A stretch of 64,000 nucleotides of DNA from Rhizobium etli 8C-3. Its GTDB lineage: Bacteria; Pseudomonadota; Alphaproteobacteria; Rhizobiales; Rhizobiaceae. This document shows, piece by piece, positions 1-13,290 of the stretch; positions within the stretch are counted from its first letter, which is position 1; each line of letters begins with the position of its first letter. The notes under the pieces are model-generated. The model had not been told where the DNA came from and made no database searches. It saw only the letters and a program-made list of their open reading frames with translations. A program made the translations under genes and the position numbers. The stretch spans positions 1,550,001 to 1,614,000 of the forward strand of contig NZ_CP017244.1 of assembly GCF_001908375.1 (NCBI RefSeq). Direction: 5' to 3'.

Positions 1-20
1 CACAACCTCAAAGTATGACC

Positions 21-50
21 TGGCGCCGGACGCCTGGGCGTCCGGCGCCA
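21..50. terminator. Perfect hairpin downstream of glgB
   Basis: Two 14-base arms (TGGCGCCGGACGCC and its exact complement) are separated by 2 bases, about 23 bases past the glgB stop. There is no T-run on either strand, so this may protect the 3' end of the operon mRNA or act with Rho rather than be a classical intrinsic terminator. Confidence 0.5.
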
Positions 51-73
51 CCCCAGCGCAGATGGAAGAAAGC

Positions 74-2277
74 CTACTCCTTATGTCTTAGAAAGATCGT
101 TGCAAGCGGCGGCAGTGTCAGAAGGACGGAGTATTCCTTGCCGTTATTTGGCTGGCGTTCTGCCCAGACCTCAGTCTGGCCAAGATTGGCGCCCCCGTAG
201 ATCGCCGCGTCGGTATTGAGTACCACCTGCCAGCGCCCGTCCGTGGGCACCCCGACCCGGTAAGCGTATCGCGCAACAGGGGTGAGATTGGACATAATCA
301 GCACCAGCGACGAGCGATCGGGCGAACTGCGAAGCATGCCGTAAACGGAGTTTTGCGCGTCGTCTGCGACCGCCCATTCGAATCCAGCGGCATTGAGATC
401 GCTGAACTGTAGCGCCGGCTCTTGCGCATAGAGCTTGTTGAGGTCGCGGATCAACCGCTGAATTCCTGCGTGAGCGGGATCGTCGAGCAAGTCCCAATGA
501 ACGGAACCATCGTGGTTCCATTCACTCTCCTGACCAAGCTCGCAACCCATAAAGATGAGTTTCTTGCCTGGATGTCCCCACATGAAGCCGTAGTAAGCGC
601 GCAGATTGGCAAGCCGTTGCCAGTGATCGCCGGGCATCTTTGCGACAAGCGACCCCTTGCCGTGCACAACCTCGTCATGGGAAAGCGGCAGCATGAAATG
701 TTCTGAATAGGCATAGATCATGCCGAACGTCATCGCCGTATGATGATATTTGCGGTGAACCGGATCCTCCTGCATATAATGCAGGGTGTCGTGCATCCAG
801 CCCATGTTCCATTTGAAATCAAAGCCGAGCCCGCCGTCCTCTGGCCGGGCCGTGACCCCTGGCCAGGCGGTCGACTCTTCGGCAGCTGTAAAGGCGTGCG
901 GGCACCGATGATGGATGATGCTATTCAGGTGCTTGAAGAATTCCACCGCTTCAAGATTCTCGCGTCCGCCATATGCATTGGGGATCCATTCGCCCTCGTT
1001 GCGGCTGTAGTCGCGGTAAAGCATTGAGGCGACCGCATCGACGCGCAGACCGTCGACGTGATAGTGCTCCAGCCATTCAAGGGCACTGGCGATCAAAAAC
1101 CCTTTCACTTCATTGCGGCCGAGATTGTAGATCAGAGTGTTCCAGTCCTTGTGGAAGCCCTCGCGCGGGTCTTCGTGCTCGTAAAGTGCGGTGCCATCGA
1201 AGCGGGCAAGCCCCCAGACATCTGTTGGAAAATGCGCCGGCACCCAATCGAGAATGACGCCTATGCCGGCAGCATGGCAGCGGTCGACGAAGTAGGCGAA
1301 GTCGTCCGGAAGGCCGTAACGTCCGGTCGGGGCAAAAAGACCAAGCGGCTGGTAGCCCCACGAGCCGCCGAACGGATGTTCCATGATCGGCAACAGCTCG
1401 ATATGGGTAAAGCCGAGATCCCTGGCATAGGGAATCAGCCTCTGGCTGAGTTCGACCCAGTCGAGAGGCCGGTTTGCCTCCTCGGCAATCCGGATCCAGG
1501 AGCCGAGATGCACCTCGTAAACCGAGATCGCACCTTCGAGTGCACGTGCGCCACGGTGAGTGCGCATCCAGTCTTCATCGCTCCAGCGGAAGCGTTTTGA
1601 AGGCGCGACACGCGAAGCCGTAGAGGGTGCAGCCTCGCTGGCGCGGGCAACGGGGTCAGCCTTTTGCGGCAGGAGATTGCCGTTGGCATCAATGAGTTCG
1701 AACTTGTAGCGTTCTCCATGCGTCAGACGCGGGATGAAGAGTTCCCATACGCCGGCTGAAGGACGCAGTCTCATCGGATGCCGGCGACCATCCCAACTGT
1801 TAAAGTCGCCGACCACGGAAACCCGTCGCGCATTGGGTGCCCACAGACAAAATCGCACACCCTGTATGCCGTCGATCTCCATCGGAATGGCGCCGAGCGT
1901 GCGACCGAGATCATAGTGGGTGCCTTGAGCGATTAGATGCAGGTCAAGCTCACCAAGCAGCAATCCAAAAGAATAGGGATCCTCCGTTTCCTGCACGGCA
2001 TCCGGCCAGTTGATGCGAAAGAGGTAATTCGTCGTGCTGCCGATCGCTCCGGCAAACAGCCCGCCTTCATGAATCGTTTCCAGTCTTGTCACCACGCGGC
2101 CGGTGTCGGCCTCGATCACGTCGACGGATGCTGCCCCGGGCAACAGGGCTCTTACGACCGTGAGATCGCCATACTCGTGGCGTCCGAGTATTGCGAATGG
2201 ATCACCGTGGTGGCCTTCGACCAGAGCCTGAAGGCCCTCCTGGACAGTGCCGATCATCAAGTCTGTGCGCTCGTATC

Positions 2278-2281
<4 letters not shown>
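74..2281 (-). CDS. glgB: 1,4-alpha-glucan branching enzyme GlgB
   Basis: GlgB cuts alpha-1,4-glucan and re-attaches the segment as an alpha-1,6 branch. The 735 residues match the usual bacterial length (about 730). An N-terminal CBM48-type region (about 20-230) precedes a GH13 barrel. The expected catalytic residues are visible: D415 in [11 protein letters not shown]468 in AAEEST and D536 in [10 protein letters not shown]. The start is fixed by a 4-base ATGA overlap with the treS stop, so the two genes are probably translationally coupled. It is the last gene of glgE-treS-glgB and supplies the branching step of the GlgE pathway. Classical glgC/glgA are not in the window, which suggests this copy works on GlgE-made glucan. 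A general glycogen role as well cannot be excluded. Confidence 0.95.
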
Positions 2282-5595
<3,314 letters not shown>

Positions 5596-5609
5596 TTTGC
5601 TTTCCTCCC

Positions 5610-8600
5610 TTATCTCACGCGCCAGATCGAAAACGGCAGCCCGGCGTGCGGGTCGAGCCGAAGGCGCTGAACCTTGCCGGTAAAGGTGAATTTGTGGCCG
5701 TTGATCAGGTCTTCGAGATCGAGTGCGGCATGGTCCGGCAGGTTCCATGACCAGAGCGGAATTTCCACATCTGCCTCGTGGGCGTTGTGCGGGTCGAGAT
5801 TGACGGCGATCAGCAGAGCGTTCTCGCGCCCGGGGCTCGCTTTTTCGTAGAACATGATGTTGTCGTTCCCGGCTGGGAGCAGCTGCAGGCCATGGTGGGA
5901 ATGCAGAGCCGGGTTTTCATTGCGGATGCGGTTGAGCATCGTGATTTCGGACTTGATGTTGCCCGGCCGATCATAGTCCCAGGCCCGGATCTCGTATTTT
6001 TCTGAGTCGGCATATTCCTTGCGCTTGGCGTCCGGGCGACCCTCGCAAAGTTCGAAACCGTTGTAGACACCCCATAGTCCCGAGAGTGTCGCTGCGAGCG
6101 CAGCGCGAATGAGATAGGCCGGGCGAGGTGCATTTTGCAGAAAGTCGGGGTTGATGTCGTGCGTATTGACGAAGAAGTGCGGACGGAAGAATTCCTTGGG
6201 TTCTTCCGTCGTGATCTCACGCATGTACTGTTCGAGTTCCCACTTGGCGTTGCGCCAGGTGAAATAGGTGTAGGACTGCGAGAACCCGATCTTGGCGAGA
6301 CGGTACATCACCTTTGGTTTCGTGAAGGCTTCCGACAGGAAGACGACCTCCGGGTGCCGGCAGCGGATATCAGCAATCAGCCACTCCCAGAACGGGAAGG
6401 GCTTGGTATGCGGATTATCGACCCGAAACAGCTTTACGCCGTTGTCGACCCACTTCTGAACAATGTGGCGCAGCGCAATCCACAACGAAGGGATTGCCTC
6501 ACCTGCGTAAAAGTCGACATTGACGATGTCCTCGTATTTCTTGGGCGGATTTTCCGCATAACGTATGGTCCCATCCGGTCGCCAGTCGAACCAGCCCGGA
6601 TGCTGTTTTAGCCATGGGTGATCGGGGGAAGCTTGGATTGCAAGGTCAAGCGCTATCTCCAGGCCCTCGTCCTTGGCCGCATCGACCAACCGGCGGAAGT
6701 CCGCGAAGCTGCCGAGTTCGGGGTGAATTGCGTCATGACCGCCCGCCTGCGAGCCAATTGCGTAAGGACTGCCGGGATCGCCTGGTTCTGCACGCAGGCT
6801 GTTGTTCTTGCCCTTGCGATTTGTCGTCCCGATCGGGTGAATAGGCGGAAAGTAGAGCACATCGAAGCCCATTGCGCGGATGGCCGGCAACCGCTTGATA
6901 ACATCATCGAACGTACCGTGACGGTTCGCATCACCGCTCTGGGAGCGCGGGAATATCTGGTACCAGCTTGCGAAGGCAGCCGCCGAACGCTCGGCGTCGA
7001 GGGGGATGACCTGAGACCGGAGCCGGTAAGGACGCCTATCTGCTGCCGCCATGAGCTCGGCAGTTTCCGTAGCGAGCAGGATTTCGGTGCGCCGTGCATC
7101 CTGCGTCTCAGCCAGTTCGTCGAACAAGACCTTCAGTCGGCTCTTGACCTGGCCGTCGGCATGATCGAGCGCGTCCAGTACGAGGTTGATCCCTTCCTGG
7201 ATTTCCAGCCTGAGATCGAGACATGCCTCATGCTTCTTGACCAGTTCATAGCGGTAGATCTGGAAGGGGTTGCGCCAAGCTTCCACGACAAATTCATGCC
7301 GCCCCAGGCGCTTTGCCACGAATTCCGCACGCCAGCGGTCATTTTCGACGAGCTCCATGCGGACTTCGTTCCATCCGCCCTGGTCGGCCGGGCGCCAAAG
7401 AAGCGCCGCCGACAGCGGGTCATGACCATCTCCAAAAATATCGGCTTCAACCCTTATCGTTTCGCCAACAACGCGTTTGACCACGAAACGGCCCTCGTCG
7501 ACCGCCGGCGTGATTTTTTCGATAGCAAGTCTTGCAGACGCCGCAGCGTCGCTGGCTGCCGGTACAGCATATGCGTCGATGATGGGAACGGACGACAGTC
7601 CTTCAAAAACGCGAAGCTCACCCGGTTTCAACTTCAGTCGGGCGTCAAGGATCTCGCCTTCGGCCTGCGGATTGCTCAGCGGCAGAAATGAGGATGCGGC
7701 CTCCCGTAAAAGATTGAACGGGGCGCCGACGCTGCGCCGCAGATCACGATTGAGGACGACGACACGCACTTTTTGTGAGCTTGGCATATCCTCCCGATCG
7801 GTCTGCATCAGAGCAACGGCCGGCGTTTGGCTGGTGGAGATGAGCTTGAGCGGCCGACGCGCGAAACCGGCAGCCGTCTTGTTCGTCCAGGCATTTACCG
7901 CGCGGATATCGCCGGAAAGGTCAAACGCTCCCTGTTCGCGAAGGCCGCGCAGGCCGGTCCCGTCCCCATGCAGCGGATCAAGCGGTGCGGCGGCGCCATA
8001 CTCAAAGCCCATTGGGATCATCAGGCCGCTGGCAAATGTGGAAGACAGCCGCAAAGCTCTCACCGCCTTGCGCTGCAAGACCTCCCTGCTGTCGGTCCCG
8101 TGGGCGACGCGCTTGGCGAACGGCGCTTCCGGAAAGGTGATCTGATAACCAATCTGCCGCTGGATCTGGTATTCCTCCATGATCCAGCGTTCCTCGAGGT
8201 CCCACCATGCCAGCGAGGAGAAGCTGCCATCAAAACCGGTTCCCTGCAGGGCCTTGCGGACTTCGAAGTCGCTGCCCGGAGTCCAGGCCAGAAAGGTCGT
8301 TTCCGGCGCAGATCTGCGGGTCGACAAAATCACGTTGAACCAGGCTTGCGGCGCAAGGTTCTCGATCCCGAGGCAGCGAAAGCCTGAAATTCCGAGACCG
8401 GTAAGCAGCCTCATCCGAGTGAGCCAATCTTCAAGATGGCCAGGATCACGTGCAGGATCGACGCGCCGGCTGCCGGCTCTGTGCGGTGGCACCCGCGGAT
8501 CGGCGACGACTGAACCTGGCGCCTCCCCGTCGACCGCCACCCGATCAATGGCCAGGTCGAGCATGATCTTGAGCTTGTTGTGTGTCGCCGCTTGGACCAG

Positions 8601-8858
8601 GGCTCCGACGGCCTCCGTGACAGAACTACCCAGCCCCAATGCCGGGTCGAGCCGATCGAAGTCTTTCGTGACAAAGACACTGCTGTGATGACGGCGTTCG
8701 AAAAGTGGTGCCGTCAGAACCGTGTCAAAACCAAGATCTCTTACATGCCCAAAGACCTCCTTCCACGCCGCCAAACCCTTCAACATCAGGGGATGCACGT
8801 AGTAGATCTGCGGCGGAAGTTGCGAGCTTCGCGACACGACTTGAGGGCGCGTGTTCAT
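5610..8858 (-). CDS. glgE: Maltose-1-phosphate maltosyltransferase GlgE with long N-terminal extension
   Basis: GlgE transfers maltose from maltose-1-phosphate to the end of an alpha-1,4-glucan. At 1082 residues it is much longer than the usual 660-700. The GlgE module (N-terminal beta domain plus GH13 barrel) occupies about residues 440-1082. Its catalytic residues are D814 (FRVDNPHTKP), E843 (FLSEAFTKP) and D901 (VNTHDINP). Residues about 15-430 look like a second GH13-type barrel that has lost its catalytic residues: GFRCLG and FLAWTPG stand where an Asp and a Glu would be expected. It is the first gene of the operon, and the DNA upstream is the likely promoter region. The active half is secure; the role of the extension is not known to me. 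Confidence 0.92.
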   Translation of the reverse strand: MNTRPQVVSRSSQLPPQIYYVHPLMLKGLAAWKEVFGHVRDLGFDTVLTAPLFERRHHSSVFVTKDFDRLDPALGLGSSVTEAVGALVQAATHNKLKIMLDLAIDRVAVDGEAPGSVVADPRVPPHRAGSRRVDPARDPGHLEDWLTRMRLLTGLGISGFRCLGIENLAPQAWFNVILSTRRSAPETTFLAWTPGSDFEVRKALQGTGFDGSFSSLAWWDLEERWIMEEYQIQRQIGYQITFPEAPFAKRVAHGTDSREVLQRKAVRALRLSSTFASGLMIPMGFEYGAAAPLDPLHGDGTGLRGLREQGAFDLSGDIRAVNAWTNKTAAGFARRPLKLISTSQTPAVALMQTDREDMPSSQKVRVVVLNRDLRRSVGAPFNLLREAASSFLPLSNPQAEGEILDARLKLKPGELRVFEGLSSVPIIDAYAVPAASDAAASARLAIEKITPAVDEGRFVVKRVVGETIRVEADIFGDGHDPLSAALLWRPADQGGWNEVRMELVENDRWRAEFVAKRLGRHEFVVEAWRNPFQIYRYELVKKHEACLDLRLEIQEGINLVLDALDHADGQVKSRLKVLFDELAETQDARRTEILLATETAELMAAADRRPYRLRSQVIPLDAERSAAAFASWYQIFPRSQSGDANRHGTFDDVIKRLPAIRAMGFDVLYFPPIHPIGTTNRKGKNNSLRAEPGDPGSPYAIGSQAGGHDAIHPELGSFADFRRLVDAAKDEGLEIALDLAIQASPDHPWLKQHPGWFDWRPDGTIRYAENPPKKYEDIVNVDFYAGEAIPSLWIALRHIVQKWVDNGVKLFRVDNPHTKPFPFWEWLIADIRCRHPEVVFLSEAFTKPKVMYRLAKIGFSQSYTYFTWRNAKWELEQYMREITTEEPKEFFRPHFFVNTHDINPDFLQNAPRPAYLIRAALAATLSGLWGVYNGFELCEGRPDAKRKEYADSEKYEIRAWDYDRPGNIKSEITMLNRIRNENPALHSHHGLQLLPAGNDNIMFYEKASPGRENALLIAVNLDPHNAHEADVEIPLWSWNLPDHAALDLEDLINGHKFTFTGKVQRLRLDPHAGLPFSIWRVR

Positions 8859-9199
8859 TGTGAGTCCCTAACCTTTTCAGCATTAACTGCAAGGCCGCCG
8901 TGCTTGTTCCTTTTTTTTGCTGGTGCAATTGACCATCATTTCCGGGCATGGCGCCGGGTTTGGGTACCACAGGTCGCTCACCGGATGAGGATCCGGCGCT
9001 GTAGCGGCCGCACTGCGCCCTGCCCTGGAGGGTCCCAAAGCCGCAGTTGCAGGCGATACTGCCGCCATGGCAGCGCATGTCAGACAGCGCCGTGCGGTGC
9101 CGCACCGATCCGCCACGCATCAGGTGGCAACGGTGTCCAGAAAAGATCATGCAAGCACACCTTAGCGCGCCGATTACGCAGCCCTGGGCCAGCACTCAC
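8859..9199. other. Intergenic region upstream of glgE
   Basis: No gene is supported in these 341 bases. The glgE-treS-glgB promoter should lie here on the minus strand, but no convincing -35/-10 pair was found. A run of eight T on the plus strand near 8910 has only a 4-base potential stem before it, so it is not called a terminator. Confidence 0.4.
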
Positions 9200-10528
9200 C
9201 TATTTCTGCTTTGCGCCAAAATGGCTAAAGCGCTGGCAACGGAACGGTGTCAGATCGATCGACGGTTTGCGTTTTGAGACGATATCTGCCACGAGCCGCC
9301 CGGTGATGGCCGCCAGCGTCAAGCCGAGGTGGCCGTGCCCGAAGGCGTAGGTCACTTTCGGTGATGTCGGCGAGTTGCCGATGACCGGCAGCGAATCCGG
9401 CATCGACGGACGAAATCCGAGCCATTCCGAGGTCGCCTCTCCCGCACCAGGCAAGAGCGCTTCGACGCCCTTGCGGATCATGGCCGTGCGGGCGGGATTG
9501 GGTGGGGCCGAGAGGCCGCCGAGTTCCACCGTGCCGGCAGCGCGCAGGCCATCCGCCATCGGCGTCATGTAGAATCCGTGTTGCGGATAACAGACAGGGC
9601 GCGTCAAGAGCGACCCAGCCCTCGGGAAAAGGACGTGATAGCCTCGTTCAGTGTCGAGCAGGACGCTATCGCCGACCTGTCTTGCAAGCATGCCTGACCA
9701 CGCACCTGCCGCCACCACCGCATGATCGGCAAGGATTTCATCACCGCCGACCCTGAGGCGGACGCCTGCCCCTGTCATCTCCAGCCCGCTGGCCTCGCCG
9801 CCGACAAATGTGCCGCCGCGCTCGCCGACGACCATGGCAAGCGCGAAGGCGAGCAACTTCGGACTCGAGAACGTATAGGCGTCGCGGAACAACACGCCGC
9901 GACAGTATAATGGGGCAAGATTGGGCTCGAGATCGCGGATTGCCGCAACATCCAGCCGCTCCAGGGCAACGCCGTGACGTTCGCGAAAGAACATTTCAGG
10001 CTCCGCCGACTGAAACTGCGCCTCTGTCTTATAGAGATAAAGGCATCCATGGCGCCGCTCGAGCGCCTTTGCGCCCGCTTCATGGACAAGCGGCCGCCAG
10101 GCGGCATCGGCCTGCATGAGAAGGCTTGAGAGTACGGCGGCGATCCGTTCCACTTCATGCTTGCTGCTCGATGCCACAAACGCGCGCAACCACGGTGCCA
10201 GATGCGGCAGATAGCGCCAGACGATTGCAAGCGGGCCAAGCGGATTTGCAAGCATTGCTGGTACCCGCCAGGCAATGGCGGGGGTCGCGACGGGCAGGAC
10301 GCTGTGGGGCGCAATCGTGCAGGCATTCCCATATGAACAGGCTTGCTCATAAGATGCGCCGGCGAGCGGTGGCTCCCGGTCTATGACGGTGACGCGATGC
10401 CCTGCCTTTTGCAGCCAGAGCGCCGACGCAAGGCCCACCAAACCGGCACCAATCACGAGAACATGTCGCCGCTCCGTTGCCGGCAGCGGCGCGATTTCCA
10501 GATTTGACACAGGCGATTGCTCATACAT
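9200..10528 (-). CDS. FAD-dependent D-amino-acid dehydrogenase-like oxidoreductase (DadA family)
   Basis: This 442-residue flavoprotein of the DAO/DadA family would oxidatively deaminate an amino acid or amine to the keto acid or aldehyde. The FAD-binding GAGLVG (residues 27-32) follows a short N-terminal tail. The C-terminal GHGHLGLT motif is typical of DadA proteins. Its start overlaps the end of the MocR-type regulator by 8 bases, so the two are co-transcribed. The divergent polyamine-type ABC importer suggests the substrate could be the imported amine or amino acid, but this is inferred from context. The family is broad, and glycine/sarcosine oxidase-like alternatives remain possible. Confidence 0.8.
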   Translation of the reverse strand: MYEQSPVSNLEIAPLPATERRHVLVIGAGLVGLASALWLQKAGHRVTVIDREPPLAGASYEQACSYGNACTIAPHSVLPVATPAIAWRVPAMLANPLGPLAIVWRYLPHLAPWLRAFVASSSKHEVERIAAVLSSLLMQADAAWRPLVHEAGAKALERRHGCLYLYKTEAQFQSAEPEMFFRERHGVALERLDVAAIRDLEPNLAPLYCRGVLFRDAYTFSSPKLLAFALAMVVGERGGTFVGGEASGLEMTGAGVRLRVGGDEILADHAVVAAGAWSGMLARQVGDSVLLDTERGYHVLFPRAGSLLTRPVCYPQHGFYMTPMADGLRAAGTVELGGLSAPPNPARTAMIRKGVEALLPGAGEATSEWLGFRPSMPDSLPVIGNSPTSPKVTYAFGHGHLGLTLAAITGRLVADIVSKRKPSIDLTPFRCQRFSHFGAKQK

Positions 10529-11927
10529 GACCGATCAACGCCCGGGGACGGTCGGCGAGCGTCGAAGCGATGATCCGCAGCGCCGTCGTCAATTCTTCGC
10601 GCGAGGCGGCACATCCAATGTTGACACGGACGGCATGCTCGACTGGCTGCCGATCGCAAGCAAAGGCAGCAGCCGGCATCACCGCGACGCCGTGAGCACG
10701 CAGGTTGGCGGCGAAATCCTCCGCCCGCCAGGGTGCCGGCAATCGCAGCCAGACAAACATGCAACGTGGATCCGCTGCAAACGAGTGGCCTGCCAGAATA
10801 GTGGTAACAAGCGTGTGGCGGGCCCGAAGTTCCGAAAGCTGGGCCCTCAATATGGCCTGGGCCGTGCCATCCTCTAGCCACCGGCTTGCAATAAGGAGCG
10901 GCAACGGCGCAGGCATCCAGGCCGTTGTGCGCACTGCTTCGGCAGTCACCTGCGCAAGGCCCGGCGGGCAGGTCAGATAGCCGACGCGCAGGCCCGGTGC
11001 CAACGCCTTGGACAGGGCCGAAATATGGTAGGTCCTGTCTGGCGCAAGCATGGCGAGCGTCGGAACTCGGGTACCGAGCATCGGTCCATAGACGTCGTCC
11101 TCGATGATCACCACGTCGTGGCGTTTTGCCACCGCAACCAGTTCGCGGCGGCGCGCTTCGCTCATCGTCACGACACTTGGATTGTGCATCGAAGGAACGG
11201 TGAACACCGCCCGAACTGTTTCGCGCCGGCAGGTATCCTCCAGCTCGCTTGCCGACATGCCCTCATCATCGCTGCTGATGCCGACGATGCGAAAGCGAAA
11301 CATCTGCGCGAGCGCCTTCAGGCCATAATAGGTGAGCCGATCCGAGACGATCACGTCGCCAGGCTCGATCAGGCTGCTGACGGCTGCCAGAAGAGCGTGC
11401 TGTGCTCCGCTGGTGACGACGATATCGGCAGCGGACGGTTCGAAGCCGTTGAGCCCGATCCAGCGCCGGCCGGCAGCGCGTGCCCAGGCTGCTCCTTCGG
11501 GCGGCTGGTAATCCTGCATTTCACAAAAGCGCGGATCGGCCGCAAGCCTAGGAAGTGTTTCGGCAAGGCGGCTTTGGAAATCATCGACGGCCGGCCGATT
11601 GACGGTAAGGTCAATGACGCCGCTCGGCGGCGTTGTGCGATCGACGCGCGGCATAGCGCCTTGCCTCATCACAATCGTCCCGCGGCGTGTACTTCCCACC
11701 ACCAGATTGAGGTTCTGCAGCTCGCGATAGGCTTTGGTCACGGTCGAGACATTGACCGAACGCTCCTTTGCCAGATCCCTTTGCGGCGGCAACTGGCTCC
11801 CGGGCGCAAGCTCGCCGGATCGGATTTTTGCCTCGATCTCGCCGGCAAGCTCGAGATAGGCGGGTCGGCGCTGCGAGCGCTTCAGCACCCCGCCCTTTGT
11901 GTGGTCCTCATGCATTTCTATCGGCAT
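10521..11927 (-). CDS. MocR-type regulator (GntR HTH fused to aminotransferase-like domain)
   Basis: The 468 residues contain an N-terminal GntR winged helix (about 20-90) and a fold-type I PLP aminotransferase domain (about 100-468). The PLP lysine is K307 in SALSKALAPG. MocR/PdxR/GabR proteins use PLP plus an effector amino acid or amine to switch transcription, usually of a divergent gene. Here the divergent unit is the polyamine-type ABC operon starting at 12163, and the downstream overlapping gene is a DadA-like oxidase. This regulator probably controls both. The start at 11927 is not strongly defined; an ATG four codons in (11915) is an alternative. Confidence 0.87.
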   Translation of the reverse strand: MPIEMHEDHTKGGVLKRSQRRPAYLELAGEIEAKIRSGELAPGSQLPPQRDLAKERSVNVSTVTKAYRELQNLNLVVGSTRRGTIVMRQGAMPRVDRTTPPSGVIDLTVNRPAVDDFQSRLAETLPRLAADPRFCEMQDYQPPEGAAWARAAGRRWIGLNGFEPSAADIVVTSGAQHALLAAVSSLIEPGDVIVSDRLTYYGLKALAQMFRFRIVGISSDDEGMSASELEDTCRRETVRAVFTVPSMHNPSVVTMSEARRRELVAVAKRHDVVIIEDDVYGPMLGTRVPTLAMLAPDRTYHISALSKALAPGLRVGYLTCPPGLAQVTAEAVRTTAWMPAPLPLLIASRWLEDGTAQAILRAQLSELRARHTLVTTILAGHSFAADPRCMFVWLRLPAPWRAEDFAANLRAHGVAVMPAAAFACDRQPVEHAVRVNIGCAASREELTTALRIIASTLADRPRALIGHV

Positions 11928-12044
11928 ACAAATTTCCGTATCTGCTTTAGAGCGCCAACCCGCAGGTCAGGCGGTAAAGCACGCGTTCTCGCTTTCCTTC
12001 ACTATCTGGTTGCATGCTATCATTTTTTTCTATGCATTTCGAGA

Positions 12045-12058
12045 GGCAGTTAACTGCC
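12045..12058. promoter_or_regulatory. Perfect palindrome between mocR-type gene and ABC operon
   Basis: GGCAGTTAACTGCC is a perfect 14-base palindrome in the divergent control region. It lies just upstream of a plausible promoter for the importer and is a candidate operator for the MocR-type regulator. A second inverted repeat, TTTGTC-N6-GACAAA, lies at 12070-12087. Confidence 0.45.
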
Positions 12059-12079
12059 ACACAAAATTATTTGTCTTGC

Positions 12080-12109
12080 TTGACAAAGTTAATTTCAGCA
12101 GGACAATAT
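12080..12109 (+). promoter_or_regulatory. Candidate sigma-70 promoter of the polyamine-type ABC operon
   Basis: TTGACA at 12080-12085 is followed after 18 bases by CAATAT at 12104-12109. The -35 box lies inside the TTTGTC-N6-GACAAA inverted repeat, so a bound regulator would cover it. Confidence 0.4.
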
Positions 12110-12162
12110 CAATCGCACACCGGCAAAAAGGCAAAGAACCTGACGGTGACTGGAGGTCTTTC

Positions 12163-13245
12163 ATGAATGAGCCTTTCATCGCCTTCCAAGGCGTCCGCAA
12201 ATCCTATGACGGCAAAAACTTCGTCGTGCGCGGGCTCGACCTCAGCGTCGCAAAAGGTGAATTTCTCACTTTGCTTGGCCCCTCCGGCTCGGGCAAAACC
12301 ACGACACTGATGATGCTTGCCGGCTTCGAAGCTCCAACCCATGGCACCATCACGCTCGCCGGCCATCGCATCGATAGCGTACCGCCGCACCGTCGTAACA
12401 TCGGTGTGGTCTTTCAAAACTATGCGCTTTTCCCGCATATGACCGTTGGCGAAAACGTGGCATTTCCACTCAAGATGCGGCGCCTCGGCAAGGCGCAGAC
12501 CGCCGAACGCGTGCGCCGCGCACTCGACATGGTGCGGATGGAAAGCTTCCAGACGCGCCGGCCGAACCAGCTTTCCGGGGGCCAGCAGCAGCGCATCGCA
12601 TTGGCCCGTGCGCTGGTGTTTGAGCCGCAACTCATCCTGATGGACGAACCTCTTGGCGCGCTTGATAAGCAATTGCGCGAACACATGCAGCTCGAGATCA
12701 AGCACCTCCACGGCCGCCTTGGCATAAACGTCGTCTATGTGACCCACGACCAGAGCGAGGCACTGACCATGTCGGATCGCGTCGGCGTCTTCGATGACGG
12801 CACGCTGCAGCAGGTCGCCCCGCCGCATGCCCTTTACGAAGCGCCGGCAAACCCGTTCGTTGCGACCTTCATCGGCGAGAACAATGCCATCGCGGGCGAA
12901 GTGGTCGAGCTTGTCGGAAAGACCTGCCGGATCAGGACCGCCGACGGCTCCATCATCTCGGCTCTTGCCGGCGACGGCCTGAAACAGGGAACGCGAACAA
13001 CCTTGGTATTGCGCCCGGAGCGCATCACGCTGTCGTCTCCTGCCGAAACTCCAAACCGCTTCCCGGCCCGCATCGTCGAACTGATCTATCACGGCGATCA
13101 CATGCGGCTGCGCGTTCAGGCCTGCGGCTGCGATGACGTCCGCATAAAGCTGCCTGCTGCATTGGCGAACACGTTTCGGACCTGCAGGGACAACATCGTC
13201 ATCAGCTGGGCGCCGGAAGACTGTCGGGCGCTGGCTTTAGCGTGA
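12163..13245 (+). CDS. ABC transporter ATP-binding protein, spermidine/putrescine (PotA) type
   Basis: This ATPase subunit powers a polyamine or related import system. The 360 residues show Walker A GPSGSGKT (39-46), Q-loop Q85, signature LSGGQ (137-141) and Walker B ending D161-E162. A C-terminal TOBE-type region (about 285-360) is typical of PotA. The frame is open further upstream, but the ATG at 12163 has a clear TGGAGG ribosome site and gives the normal family N-terminus. It is the first gene of a four-gene operon: ATPase, binding protein, two permeases. The substrate class is inferred from the family and could also be an opine- or amino-acid-like cation. Confidence 0.9.
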   Translation: MNEPFIAFQGVRKSYDGKNFVVRGLDLSVAKGEFLTLLGPSGSGKTTTLMMLAGFEAPTHGTITLAGHRIDSVPPHRRNIGVVFQNYALFPHMTVGENVAFPLKMRRLGKAQTAERVRRALDMVRMESFQTRRPNQLSGGQQQRIALARALVFEPQLILMDEPLGALDKQLREHMQLEIKHLHGRLGINVVYVTHDQSEALTMSDRVGVFDDGTLQQVAPPHALYEAPANPFVATFIGENNAIAGEVVELVGKTCRIRTADGSIISALAGDGLKQGTRTTLVLRPERITLSSPAETPNRFPARIVELIYHGDHMRLRVQACGCDDVRIKLPAALANTFRTCRDNIVISWAPEDCRALALA

Positions 13246-13290
13246 GAGCGAAATGCTGAAATTGCATTCAACCAGAACAGGGGAACCAAC

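Noticed and set aside
8908..8918. T-run that could mark a terminator upstream of glgE
   Set aside because: Only a 4-base stem can be drawn before it and no plus-strand gene leads into it.
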